Source of the DNA: Novosphingobium sp.
Lineage (GTDB): Bacteria > Pseudomonadota > Alphaproteobacteria > Sphingomonadales > Sphingomonadaceae
Assembly (NCBI GenBank): GCA_013141325.1
Contig: JABFRE010000207.1
Location: forward strand, 1-43,163
Direction of reading: 5' to 3'
DNA length: 43,163 nucleotides
How positions within the stretch are numbered: position 1 is the first letter of the stretch; each line of letters opens with the position of its first letter. Shown piece after piece: positions 16,692-27,461 of this stretch. Position numbers and translations under genes: made by a program. The notes beneath the pieces are model-generated. The model worked only from the letters and a program-made list of their open reading frames with translations, was not told the origin of the DNA and ran no database searches.

Positions 16692-18278
16692 TCAATCGCC
16701 AAGTCGGTCGATTTCGCGCCGGGGTGTCGGCCCGATCGCCGCCTGGCGCGGGGCCAGACTGGCCATCGCCCCGCCAGGAGTGACCTGCTTGAGCGCTGCC
16801 AGCCGCGCCTTGAACGAGGCCAGCTCACCCGCATCGACCTGGTTGTTGACGGTGAAGCGCACCGACAGCGGATTGACCGGCGTGCCGTTGCGGTAAAGCT
16901 CATAGTGCAGGTGGGGACCGGTAGAAAGCCCGGTCGAGCCGACATAGCCGATCACCTGACCAGCGCGAACCCGGGTGCCGGAGCCGACCGCGATCCGGCT
17001 CATGTGGCCATAGCCGGTGGCATACCCGCCGCCGTGATCGAGTTTGACGTAGTTGCCATGCCCGCCATGCCATCCGGCATAGGACACCACGGCATCGCCC
17101 ACCGCGTAGATGGGCGAGCCATAGCCCGCGCCGAAATCGATCCCGGCGTGCATCCGGGTATAGCCCAGAATCGGGTGGCGGCGCGCGCCAAAGCTGGAGG
17201 TGATCCGTCCGACCACCGGCATGATCAGCCCGGTTCGCCGGGCCCCCATGCCCGAGGCTTCGAAAAACTGCCCGTCGCCGCCCCAGCGCAGCAGCTGCGC
17301 TTCGGGCCCGTCAGCCGATTCAAGCCCGGCATAGAGAAGTTCGCCGATCTGGCTCTCGCCATCGGCCGAACGGCGGTAGGCAACGATCATGTCGAACGTG
17401 TCGCCCGCGTCGATCGCGGTATCGAGGCTGAGATGCTGGTCGAGCACCTGCAAATATTGCTGGATCGCTTCGATCGGCGCTCCGGCCGCGCGGGCCGACC
17501 GGTAGACGCTGGAGCCCACTGTGCCGCGGATGCGCAGCGGCGTGGTATCGACCCGGATCGGATGCTGCTGCAGGGCAAGCACGCCGCCGCTGCGGCTCAC
17601 CGACAGATCGAGATCGAACCGGGCGCGGAAGGCCAGCTTGTCCAGCGGCCGGGCACCTGCAGCGGAGTTGCGCTTGCCCAGTGTGACATCGACCTGGGTA
17701 CCGGGAGCGATCTGGCTGGGCGACAGCACTGTCGCCACCATGCGCTGGACTTCACCGGCATCGCTCGCGCCGACTCCGGCCCGTTCGAGCATCCGGGCAA
17801 AGCTGTCGCCCTGGCCTAGTGTCGCGGTCAGCTGAACGACCGCGCGCTCTGCTGCCGCAGCCAGCGGCACCACCGCGCGGGTAGCGCGCATTCGCTTGCC
17901 GCTGTCGGAACCCAGCGCCAGCGGCTGGATCATCTGGCTGCGAAATTCGTCGCGCTCGCCCGCACCAAGCGGCATCGCGGGGGCGGCATGGATCGCGGAT
18001 TCGCCCGGCCACGTCGCCACGGCAAGCGCGCCGAGGCCCAGCATGGTGCCGAGACCCCGGAACCAGCGCGCAGAGCCGATATCTTCGGCCAGATCGGGTG
18101 CCCAGTCGTGGCTGGCGAGCGTGTGAAGCAGGCGGCGGGTGGTCGCCGTGGCCCGCTCTGCGAAATCCATGGCGTCGCCTTGGATGCCGGTGCGGAAGGG
18201 TTGCGGCTGCGCGCACACCGCCGCACCCGCACGCGGGGCGCCGTGGCCGTCGTTCGGCACTTCGCGCGGCTTCACCAC
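16692..18278 (-). CDS. M23 family metallopeptidase, MepM-like, membrane anchored
   Basis: About 528 residues with a cytoplasmic N-terminus, one membrane segment (GLGTMLGLGALAVATWPG), a long periplasmic part resembling the Csd3/MepM second domain (residues about 200-360, including SQIAPGTQVDVTLGK), and an M23 domain with HAGIDFGAGYGSPIYA and TGPHLHYELYRNG. The HxxxD and HxH zinc motifs are intact, so it should act as a wall crosslink endopeptidase. The start is uncertain: an ATG at 18170 has an AAGGCGA upstream, but the 30-odd codons before it have strongly G/C third positions in this frame. I therefore prefer a GTG at 18278 preceded by GGTGGGGG. It heads the hemB run. Confidence 0.88.
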   Translation of the reverse strand: MVKPREVPNDGHGAPRAGAAVCAQPQPFRTGIQGDAMDFAERATATTRRLLHTLASHDWAPDLAEDIGSARWFRGLGTMLGLGALAVATWPGESAIHAAPAMPLGAGERDEFRSQMIQPLALGSDSGKRMRATRAVVPLAAAAERAVVQLTATLGQGDSFARMLERAGVGASDAGEVQRMVATVLSPSQIAPGTQVDVTLGKRNSAAGARPLDKLAFRARFDLDLSVSRSGGVLALQQHPIRVDTTPLRIRGTVGSSVYRSARAAGAPIEAIQQYLQVLDQHLSLDTAIDAGDTFDMIVAYRRSADGESQIGELLYAGLESADGPEAQLLRWGGDGQFFEASGMGARRTGLIMPVVGRITSSFGARRHPILGYTRMHAGIDFGAGYGSPIYAVGDAVVSYAGWHGGHGNYVKLDHGGGYATGYGHMSRIAVGSGTRVRAGQVIGYVGSTGLSTGPHLHYELYRNGTPVNPLSVRFTVNNQVDAGELASFKARLAALKQVTPGGAMASLAPRQAAIGPTPRREIDRLGD

Positions 18279-18441
18279 CAAAATTGCCCCCACCAGCAGA
18301 AACGTCGCTGTTTCCCTGCACCCGGGATAGTTAATCTTTGCCTAAGTTTGCTCGCTTTGCGGGACTTTCGGCACAGGCTGGGGATCGCGCGGGTGCCGTG
18401 CCTTGCCGGCGCTGCGGGCCGATGCCACATTGCCCGACACG

Positions 18442-20984
<2,543 letters not shown>

Positions 20985-20985
<1 letters not shown>

Positions 20986-21314
20986 TGTCCATCGCTGCTG
21001 CTGTCATGCGGATCGACAAGCTGCTGTGGTTCCTGCGTCTCACCCCCAGCCGCAGCCTGGCCCAGCGGTGGGTGGAGGAAGGGCACATCCGGCTCAACCG
21101 GCGGCGAATCGACAAGCCCGGCACCGCGGTGAAGGCGGGCGACGTGCTGGTCCTGCCGCTGCGCCAGCAGGTACGGGTGATCGAGCTGCTGGCGCTGCCC
21201 GTCCGGCGCGGCCCGGCCAGTGAAGCGCAATCGTGCTACCGGGTGCTTGACGCGGGCCTCGCAAATCCCATAGCAGGCGAAACGACACCGCCTGAAGGAA
21301 CATTGCTGCCATGA
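20985..21314 (+). CDS. S4-domain RNA-binding protein, Hsp15-like
   Basis: A 109-residue protein with an S4 domain at about residues 8-60: [52 protein letters not shown]. This is the HslR/Hsp15 type, which in E. coli binds stalled 50S subunits carrying nascent chains. Reduced length and the clustered basic residues fit. The start overlaps the helicase stop (TGATG) and its own TGA overlaps the ferredoxin ATG (ATGA). The exact RNA target cannot be inferred. A second in-frame ATG at 21006 is an alternative start. Confidence 0.88.
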
Positions 21315-21649
21315 CCTATGTCGTCACCGACGCCTGCATCAAGTGCAAGTACATGGACTGCGTCGAGGTCTGCCCGGTCGACTGCTTCTATGAGGGCGAG
21401 AACATGCTGGTGATCAATCCCAGCGAATGCATCGATTGCGGGGTCTGCGAACCCGAATGCCCGGCCGAAGCGATCCTGCCCGACACCGAGAGCGGGTTGG
21501 AGCAGTGGCTGGAGCTTAACACCAAGTTCTCTGCCGAGTGGCCCAACATCACCTCGAAGAAGGATTCGCCGGCCGACGCCGATGACTTCAAGGGCGTCGA
21601 GGGCAAATTCGACAAGTACTTCTCGCCCGAACCCGGCGACGGCGACTGA
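21311..21649 (+). CDS. fdxA: Ferredoxin FdxA, 7Fe type
   Basis: A 112-residue ferredoxin with a [3Fe-4S] and a [4Fe-4S] cluster. The N-terminal cluster motif is [24 protein letters not shown] and the second is [17 protein letters not shown]. The C-terminal extension ([16 protein letters not shown]...) is typical of alphaproteobacterial FdxA. It is a soluble electron carrier with unspecified partners. Its ATG overlaps the S4 gene stop. A conserved helicase/S4/ferredoxin arrangement would be worth comparing across relatives. I see only a poor hairpin after the stop. Confidence 0.96.
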   Translation: MTYVVTDACIKCKYMDCVEVCPVDCFYEGENMLVINPSECIDCGVCEPECPAEAILPDTESGLEQWLELNTKFSAEWPNITSKKDSPADADDFKGVEGKFDKYFSPEPGDGD

Positions 21650-22011
21650 ATTCCGCTTTCGCTTCACGGAAGCACGGCAAAACCAGCCCGCTCCCATGTC
21701 AGCGGAACAGGCGTCTGGCCCTCCCGCGAATCGGTGCGTAATCTGCAACTGATCGCACGTGGGCCGGTGCCGATATGCCCTGAAACGGCGCGACATTCTG
21801 CGCACTGGCAATATTGTTACGGATATGTTATACAATCCGCGACTGCCGGGGCTTTTCGTCCCTGTGGCAGCCGAAGATCATGAAAGGCAGGATACACTGA
21901 TCGGTTGATGGGGACATCGGACCGGGTCGCAACGGTTTGCTCCGCCCCCTCCGCTTTCTTCCGATCGGCGGCACACCAGCGTGCCCGATCCTGCCAGTGA
22001 AAGGACAGTCC
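21650..22011. other. 362-base intergenic region with carD leader
   Basis: The region is non-coding in my reading: ORFs in the track that cross it are antisense shadows or extend carD backwards. It holds an unusually AT-rich patch at 21810-21836 (candidate promoter), a hairpin at about 21842-21869 (CTGCC...GGCAG with an inner GGGG/CCC pair), and the carD RBS AAAGGACAG. The carD transcript would thus have a leader of about 170 bases. Confidence 0.5.
21805..21834 (+). promoter_or_regulatory. Candidate carD promoter
   Basis: CTGGCA, an 18-base spacer, and TATACA lie in the most AT-rich patch of this intergenic region. Four of six bases match the -35 consensus TTGACA and the -10 is a partial match. 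The choice of boxes is tentative. Confidence 0.33.
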
Positions 22012-22545
22012 ATGGTGGCCAAGGCGCACGCCTTCGATGTTGGTGACTACGTCGTCTATCCCAAGCACGGCGTTGGCCGGGTGATCGAACTGCAAGAGCA
22101 GGAAATCGCCGGGATGAAGCTTGAACTCTATGTCCTGCGCTTTGAGAAAGAGCGCATGACCCTGCGTGTTCCCACGAACAAGGTCGAGGCGATCGGCATG
22201 CGCAAGCTGTCGTCGGACAAGACCCTGCGTGAAGCGCTCGATACCCTGAAGGGGAAACCCAAGGTCAAGCGCACCATGTGGTCGCGCCGCGCGCAGGAAT
22301 ACGAAGCGAAGATCAATTCGGGCGATCTCGTCTCGATCGCCGAGGTGACCCGCGATCTGTTCCGCGCCGACGACCAGCCCGAGCAGAGCTATTCCGAGCG
22401 TCAGATCTTCGAGGCCGCGTCCTCGCGTCTGGCCCGCGAACTGGCGGCGATGGAAAAGACCGACGAGCCCGCCGCGCTCAAGAAGATCCTGGCTATCCTC
22501 AACGAGTATGCGCCGAAGTACTACGCGGAGCAGGCCACCGCCTGA
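22012..22545 (+). CDS. carD: CarD/CdnL family transcriptional regulator
   Basis: A 177-residue protein that binds the RNA polymerase beta subunit and stabilises open promoter complexes, especially at rRNA and other growth genes. The N-terminal Tudor-like RNAP-interacting domain reads FDVGDYVVYPKHGVGRVIELQEQEI (residues about 7-70). The alpha-helical DNA-binding part has KVKRTMWSRRAQEYEAKINSGDL with the conserved tryptophan. The ATG at 22012 has AAAGGACAG upstream; the track start 25 codons earlier is not family-like. A strong intrinsic terminator follows. With trcR, the window encodes two RNA-polymerase-associated factors. Confidence 0.95.
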   Translation: MVAKAHAFDVGDYVVYPKHGVGRVIELQEQEIAGMKLELYVLRFEKERMTLRVPTNKVEAIGMRKLSSDKTLREALDTLKGKPKVKRTMWSRRAQEYEAKINSGDLVSIAEVTRDLFRADDQPEQSYSERQIFEAASSRLARELAAMEKTDEPAALKKILAILNEYAPKYYAEQATA

Positions 22546-22572
22546 TTCCCGCGAAACACTGTTCACCGAGAG

Positions 22573-22600
22573 GGGCCGTTCCGCAAGGAGCGGCCCTTTT
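22573..22600 (+). terminator. Intrinsic terminator of carD
   Basis: GGGCCGTTCC, GNRA-type loop GCAA, GGAGCGGCCC form a 10-bp stem with a single G-U pair, followed directly by TTTT. It lies 27 bases after the carD stop. It is the clearest intrinsic terminator in the window. Confidence 0.92.
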
Positions 22601-22671
22601 CGTTGGCGGGGCTTGAACATTCCGTGTTGCTGTATTATTTCATTAACACACAACCGGCACGGAGGCAGGCC

Positions 22672-23478
22672 ATGAAGTTCAAGCAATTTGCCCGGGCGTT
22701 CGCCCCGATCGTGGGAATCGCTCTGGCGGCGGCGGTCGCAGGCTGCGACGGTGCGACCATCAAGCTCAACGACGAAGAGGGCAAGAAACTGTCCGATCTC
22801 GATCTGTCCGGTGCGCCACCGGAAGAGCTGGTGATGGCCGGACCCGACGAAGTGCAGGTGACCCAGGGCGACAAGCTGGCAATCACCGTCAATGGCGACC
22901 CCGATGCCGCCGCCAAGATGCGATTCACCTTGAAGGACGGCACTCTGGGCATCCTTCGCGAGGGCAAGCTGTTCGACCGCGACGGCGGCAAAGTAGCGGT
23001 GGTGCACGTCACCATGCCAGCCCCCAAGGGCGTCGTGATGGCCGGTTCAGGCAAGATCGTCTCCGCGACGCTGGCGCGGACCGCCAAGGTGACCGTGGCC
23101 GGGTCCGGACTGGTCGAAACCACCACTCTCGACGGCGATTCGCTCGAACTCAACATCGCCGGATCGGGCAGCTATCGTGGATCGGGCAAGGTCACCGCGC
23201 TGGACCTGACCGTCGCGGGAAGCGGCGCTGCCGCGCTCGACGCGCTGCGGGTCGATACCGCGAAGGTTTCGATTGCCGGATCGGGCGGAGTGGCCTTCAC
23301 TTCGGACGGCGAAGTCGATGCGACGATCATGGGTTCGGGCGAGGTCAAGGTCAAAGGCCGGGCCCGCTGCAAGGTCAGCTCGATGGGTTCGGGACGTCTG
23401 GTGTGCGAAACCCCGGTCGAGAATGCCGATCCCGATGACGGCGACGCAACGGCTGAACCGTCCAACACTCCCGGCTGA
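22672..23478 (+). CDS. DUF2807 (GIN-domain) lipoprotein
   Basis: A 268-residue predicted lipoprotein. The signal peptide ends AAAVAGC (lipobox A-G-C) after MKFKQFARAFAPIVGIALA, and a GGAGG RBS precedes the ATG, so the longer track ORF is not used. From about residue 110 it has DUF2807/head-GIN repeats: MAGSGKIV, VAGSGLVE, IAGSGSYRG, VAGSGAAAL, IAGSGGVAF, MGSGEVKV, MGSGRLVC, each closing a beta-helix turn of about 20 residues. It ends in an acidic DPDDGDATAEP tail. Function is unknown; an envelope-surface structural or adhesive role is guessed for the family. Confidence 0.9.
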   Translation: MKFKQFARAFAPIVGIALAAAVAGCDGATIKLNDEEGKKLSDLDLSGAPPEELVMAGPDEVQVTQGDKLAITVNGDPDAAAKMRFTLKDGTLGILREGKLFDRDGGKVAVVHVTMPAPKGVVMAGSGKIVSATLARTAKVTVAGSGLVETTTLDGDSLELNIAGSGSYRGSGKVTALDLTVAGSGAAALDALRVDTAKVSIAGSGGVAFTSDGEVDATIMGSGEVKVKGRARCKVSSMGSGRLVCETPVENADPDDGDATAEPSNTPG

Positions 23479-23554
23479 CCGCAATCCGGCCCGGCGGTTC
23501 ATCCCACTGAAACCATAGGCCCCTAGGCGCTGTGCCTTTCAGGAGCGCAGCGCC

Positions 23555-23884
23555 ATGGGCAGCCCGGTTCGAACCGCACTGATGATCGCGACCATCCCGC
23601 TGCTGTCCGGGTGTCTGGCACGGACAGTCGTCGCGGTGGCCACCGCGCCGGTCAAGGTTGCCGGCAAGGCAGCCGACATGGCCACAACCAGCCAGGCGGA
23701 GGCCGATCAGGCCCGCGGCCGCGAGCTGCGCCGCCGTGAGGCCCGGCTGGGGCAGCTCGAGCGGAGCTACCGCCGCGAAGCCGAGCTCTGCGCGCAGGGT
23801 GATGCCGCCGCCTGCCAGCGCCGCGCCGCACTCAACACCGAAATTCAGCTGCTGCTGCCCGGCGTTCCGCTCGAAACACGCTGA
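23555..23884 (+). CDS. Small helical lipoprotein, function unknown
   Basis: A 109-residue protein with lipoprotein signal MGSPVRTALMIATIPLLSGC (lipobox L-S-G-C). A CAGGAG RBS lies before the ATG. The mature part has a short VAVATAPVKVAGKAAD segment and a charged helix rich in Arg, Glu and Ala (RGRELRRREARLGQLERSYRREAELC) that may form a coiled coil, with two cysteines (ELCAQGDAAACQ) that could form a disulfide. I do not recognise a named family. Its TGA abuts the TGA of the opposing Sua5 gene. Confidence 0.75.
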   Translation: MGSPVRTALMIATIPLLSGCLARTVVAVATAPVKVAGKAADMATTSQAEADQARGRELRRREARLGQLERSYRREAELCAQGDAAACQRRAALNTEIQLLLPGVPLETR

Positions 23885-24835
23885 TCAGGCGGCGGCGCGG
23901 CGCAACCGGTCGTTGATAGCGGCGCCGATTCCGGTTTCCGGCACCGGCGCCACCGCCACCCGCGGCTGCGGCGCGGCTGCGGCCTGGTGCAGGCATTCGT
24001 AGAGCCGCGCCGCCGCTTCGGCGAGATCGCCGGACGGCGAGAGACTCACCGCTCCGGCCACGGACCCGAACCCGATGTGGAATTCGTCCGAATCGGCGCT
24101 TGCAGCGCCCAGCCGCACCGGCTTGCCCGGCGCATAATGGCTGGCAAGCTGGCCCGGCGCCTCGATTCCGTTCACCGCCTTGACGTCGGGCGCTGTGCCC
24201 AGAATCGCGGCTATCTGCTCCGCGCTGACCGGCCCCGGGCGCAGCACTTGCCAGCCACCATCGGCGCGCAGCGCCACGATCGTGCTCTCGATTCCCGCCG
24301 AACAGGCTCCCCCATCCAGCACCAGCGTCACCGCCGCGCCCAGCGAGGCGGTGACGTGTTCGGCCCGGGTCGGACTGACCGCGCCGCTGCGGTTGGCCGA
24401 CGGCGCAGCCAGCGCCAGCCCGCTTTGCATCAGCAGCGCGCGCATCGCAGGGTGTGCCGGGCAGCGCAGTGCCACCGTGGGCAGGCCCGAGGTCACCGCC
24501 GGGGCGATTCGCGCGTCCGGGCTGAGCGGCAGCACCAGCGTCAGCGCACCTGGCCAGAAGGCCCGGGCCAATGCGCGGGCGCGCGAATCGAACACGGCGA
24601 GCGTTTCGCCCTGCGCCACGTCCGCCACATGGACGATCAGCGGGTTAAAATCGGGACGTCCCTTTGCACGGTAGATTGCCGCTACGGCAGCCGCACTATC
24701 GGCCCGGGCGGCCAGACCATAGACCGTTTCGGTCGGCACAGCCACCAGCCCGCCAGCGCGCAGCACTTCGGCAGCCGCAGCAATGCCGGCCGGGTCGGCC
24801 GGGCGGATTGCAGAACCGAGATGCTTGCCGGACAT
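23885..24835 (-). CDS. L-threonylcarbamoyladenylate synthase (Sua5/TsaC)
   Basis: A 316-residue Sua5-type enzyme that makes threonylcarbamoyl-AMP from threonine, bicarbonate and ATP for the t6A37 modification of ANN-decoding tRNAs. The YrdC domain (residues about 8-200) includes GGLVAVPTETVYGLAARA, YRAKGRPDFNPLIVHV and APSANRSG. The C-terminal Sua5 domain follows a linker (APGQLASHYAPGKPVRL). This makes it Sua5-like, longer than TsaC. It is divergent from the acyl-CoA dehydrogenase with 55 bases between. Confidence 0.93.
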   Translation of the reverse strand: MSGKHLGSAIRPADPAGIAAAAEVLRAGGLVAVPTETVYGLAARADSAAAVAAIYRAKGRPDFNPLIVHVADVAQGETLAVFDSRARALARAFWPGALTLVLPLSPDARIAPAVTSGLPTVALRCPAHPAMRALLMQSGLALAAPSANRSGAVSPTRAEHVTASLGAAVTLVLDGGACSAGIESTIVALRADGGWQVLRPGPVSAEQIAAILGTAPDVKAVNGIEAPGQLASHYAPGKPVRLGAASADSDEFHIGFGSVAGAVSLSPSGDLAEAAARLYECLHQAAAAPQPRVAVAPVPETGIGAAINDRLRRAAA

Positions 24836-24890
24836 GGCCTCCCGCTATAGGCGGGATCGCGCAAAGCCAAGGAAAACCGCGAGAGTGCCC

Positions 24891-26627
24891 ATGGAATTCA
24901 CTGCCGCTACCGCCGATCAGATCGCTGCCATCCGGGTCAACGCCGGGATCGCGGAGCTGGCGGCAGACCCGCGCTTCGCCGCCGCCAGCCCCGATCTGGT
25001 GGAGGCCATCGTCGAGGGAATCGGCCAGTTCGCAGCCGGCGAATTCGCTCCGCTCAACCGCATCGGCGATCGTGAAGGCGCGAAGCTGGCGAACGGCGAG
25101 GTTTCTCTGCCCGACGGGTTTGCCGCTGCCTATCGCGCGTTCGTCGAACAGGGCTGGAATTCGATCGCGGGGCCGCAAGCCCACGGCGGACAGGGGCTGC
25201 CGTTCACCCTGGCGACCTGCGTGATCGAAAATCTCGGCACCGCCAACATGGCTTTCACCCTGTTGCCGCTGTTGACGGTCGGGGCGATCGAGGCGCTGGG
25301 GCATCATGGCAGCGCCGCCCAGCAGGCGCGCTATCTGCCCCGGCTGGTCAGCGGCGAATGGTCGGGCACGATGAACCTCACCGAGCCGCAGGCCGGATCG
25401 GACGTCGGTGCGCTGCGCACCACCGCCACCCCGATCACCGCCGGCGAGCATGCTGGCAAGTACACGATCAAGGGCACCAAGATCTTCATCACCTGGGGCG
25501 AGCACGATCTGGCGGCGAATATCATTCATCTGGTGCTGGCCCGCACCCCGGGCGCACCGGCCGGAAGCCGGGGGATCAGTCTGTTCGTGGTGCCCAAGCA
25601 CCACGTTGCCGCCGACGGCAGCCTGAGCGGCCCCAACGACCTGCGCTGCGTGAGTCTGGAGCACAAGTTGGGGATCATGGCCTCGCCCACCTGCGTCATG
25701 AGCTTTGGTGACAACGATGCCTGCATCGGCGAGCTGGTCGGCCACGAGAACGAAGGACTGAAGGCGATGTTCACGATGATGAACTCGGCCCGGATCAATG
25801 TCGGCAACCAGGGAGTGCAGATTGCCCAGCGCGCCCTGCAGCAGGCCCAGCACTTTGCGCGCGAGCGGATCCAGTCGGCGCGCGCCGGATCGCCGGACAA
25901 GGCCCCGGTGGCGATCGTCGAGCATCCCGACGTGCGGCGGATGCTGCTCAGGATGCGGGCGCTGACCGAAGCGGCGCGTGCGCTGCTCTACTACACGGCC
26001 GGCATGGTCGATCGCGGCGCGCTGGGGATTTCGGGTGCCCAGACCCGCGCCGATTGCCTGGTGCCGCTGATCAAGGCCTGGGGCACCGATGTCGGCTGCG
26101 AGGTCGCCAGCCTGGGCGTACAGATCCACGGCGGCATGGGCTTCATCGAAGAGACCGGCGCGGCCCAGCATTACCGCGACGCGCGGATCGCGCCGATCTA
26201 CGAAGGCACCAACGGGATTCAGGCGGCGGACCTTGTCACGCGCAAGCTGGGTTACGAACAGGGCGCTGTCTTGACGTCGCTGCTGCGCGAGGCGGCGCAG
26301 GACACTGCCGATTTTCCTGCGCTATCCAGTCTGGCCGACGACTGCGTGGCAATTGCTGAATGGATGACGGAATCGGCCTCGCTCGACGACCGGCTGGCAG
26401 GATCGGTGCCGTTCTGCACGATGTGCGCGGTGGCCGTCGCGGGCTGGCAGCTGGTTCGTCAGGCCCGCGCCGCCGAAGCGGACGGAGGACCGCCCGCCGC
26501 AGCCAAGCCGGTGGTGGCCCGCTATTTCGCCGAGCAGGTTGCCGCTGAAACCCGCGGGTTGAAGGCAGCGGCAACCGCCGGTGCGGACCTGCTCTATGCC
26601 CTCGACGCTGAGGCACTGGCGGGATGA
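24891..26627 (+). CDS. Acyl-CoA dehydrogenase with C-terminal domain, DmdC-like
   Basis: A 578-residue flavin-dependent acyl-CoA dehydrogenase of the large type (ACAD with extra C-terminal domain, as in 3-methylmercaptopropionyl-CoA dehydrogenase DmdC). FAD and substrate motifs are NLTEPQAGSDVGALRTTA (about 162-180), KGTKIFITWG and QIHGGMGFIEE. The expected catalytic glutamate is in IYEGTNGIQ (E438), the position used by short- and medium-chain enzymes. The role could be fatty acid oxidation or methylthiopropionate metabolism; sequence does not separate these. The ATG at 24891 follows GAGAG. Its stop overlaps the DUF815 ATPase start (ATGA). Confidence 0.9.
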   Translation: MEFTAATADQIAAIRVNAGIAELAADPRFAAASPDLVEAIVEGIGQFAAGEFAPLNRIGDREGAKLANGEVSLPDGFAAAYRAFVEQGWNSIAGPQAHGGQGLPFTLATCVIENLGTANMAFTLLPLLTVGAIEALGHHGSAAQQARYLPRLVSGEWSGTMNLTEPQAGSDVGALRTTATPITAGEHAGKYTIKGTKIFITWGEHDLAANIIHLVLARTPGAPAGSRGISLFVVPKHHVAADGSLSGPNDLRCVSLEHKLGIMASPTCVMSFGDNDACIGELVGHENEGLKAMFTMMNSARINVGNQGVQIAQRALQQAQHFARERIQSARAGSPDKAPVAIVEHPDVRRMLLRMRALTEAARALLYYTAGMVDRGALGISGAQTRADCLVPLIKAWGTDVGCEVASLGVQIHGGMGFIEETGAAQHYRDARIAPIYEGTNGIQAADLVTRKLGYEQGAVLTSLLREAAQDTADFPALSSLADDCVAIAEWMTESASLDDRLAGSVPFCTMCAVAVAGWQLVRQARAAEADGGPPAAAKPVVARYFAEQVAAETRGLKAAATAGADLLYALDAEALAG

Positions 26628-27451
26628 CCGACCGGGGGGACCCGCTGGCCCGGATCGCCGCAGCGCTGGAGCGTCTCGCCCCGCCGCTGCTTGACGCGGC
26701 CGATTGGCTCAACGACCCGGCCTACGTCTGGGACGGCGCCGCGCGCGCCGTGGCCCGGATCGCCGCACCGCCGCTGGCCCTGCTCAAGGGAATAGATGCA
26801 CAGAAAGACGCGGTCACGGCCAACGTAGCGCGGCTCGCGGCCGGACATGCCGCGCATGACATGCTGCTGTGGGGCGCGCGCGGAATGGGCAAATCAGCCT
26901 TGCTGCGCGCAAGCGTCATCGCCGCGCAGCAAGCCGATCCTTCGGCCATCGCGCTGGTCCAGATCGCGCCGGAGGCGCTCGCCAGCCTGACCGGGTTGTT
27001 TGCCGAATTGGGCACCTCCTCAATGCGCCGCTTTCTGGTCTTCATCGACGACCTCGGCTTTGAAGACGCGGACAGCACCGGCCCGCGCGCGCTGCGCTCG
27101 TGGCTGGAAGGCGGGGTCGAGGCGCGCCCCGCCAACGTCCGCCTGGCCGTTACCTCCAACCGCCGTGCGATCCTGCCGCGCCACCTGTCGGAACAGGATG
27201 ATCCGATCAACCCGCGCGATGCCATCGACGATCGGCTGGCCCTGGCCGACCGCTTCGGGCTGTCGGTGGGCTTCCACGCCTGCAGCCAGGACGACTATCT
27301 GGCGATCGTCGCCGGCTACGCCAGCGAGCACGGCCTTGATTGGGCCGAGGAACATGCGCTCGAATGGGCCAAGCGACGGGGCGCGCGCTCGGGCCGGGTC
27401 GCCTGGCAATTCGTCACCGAGCTGGCCGGGCGCGCCGGGAAGGCGCTCTAG
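26624..27451 (+). CDS. DUF815 family AAA+ ATPase
   Basis: A 275-residue P-loop ATPase of the DUF815 family. Walker A is LLWGARGMGKSALLRA (about residues 83-97), Walker B is FLVFIDDLGFED (about 137-148), and a sensor-like segment VRLAVTSNRRAILPRH follows. Family members are related to AAA+ loader proteins, and their function is not established. The start overlaps the acyl-CoA dehydrogenase stop by four bases, so the two are co-translated, though a functional link is not obvious. Confidence 0.88.
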   Translation: MTDRGDPLARIAAALERLAPPLLDAADWLNDPAYVWDGAARAVARIAAPPLALLKGIDAQKDAVTANVARLAAGHAAHDMLLWGARGMGKSALLRASVIAAQQADPSAIALVQIAPEALASLTGLFAELGTSSMRRFLVFIDDLGFEDADSTGPRALRSWLEGGVEARPANVRLAVTSNRRAILPRHLSEQDDPINPRDAIDDRLALADRFGLSVGFHACSQDDYLAIVAGYASEHGLDWAEEHALEWAKRRGARSGRVAWQFVTELAGRAGKAL

Positions 27452-27461
27452 GTCACAGACC

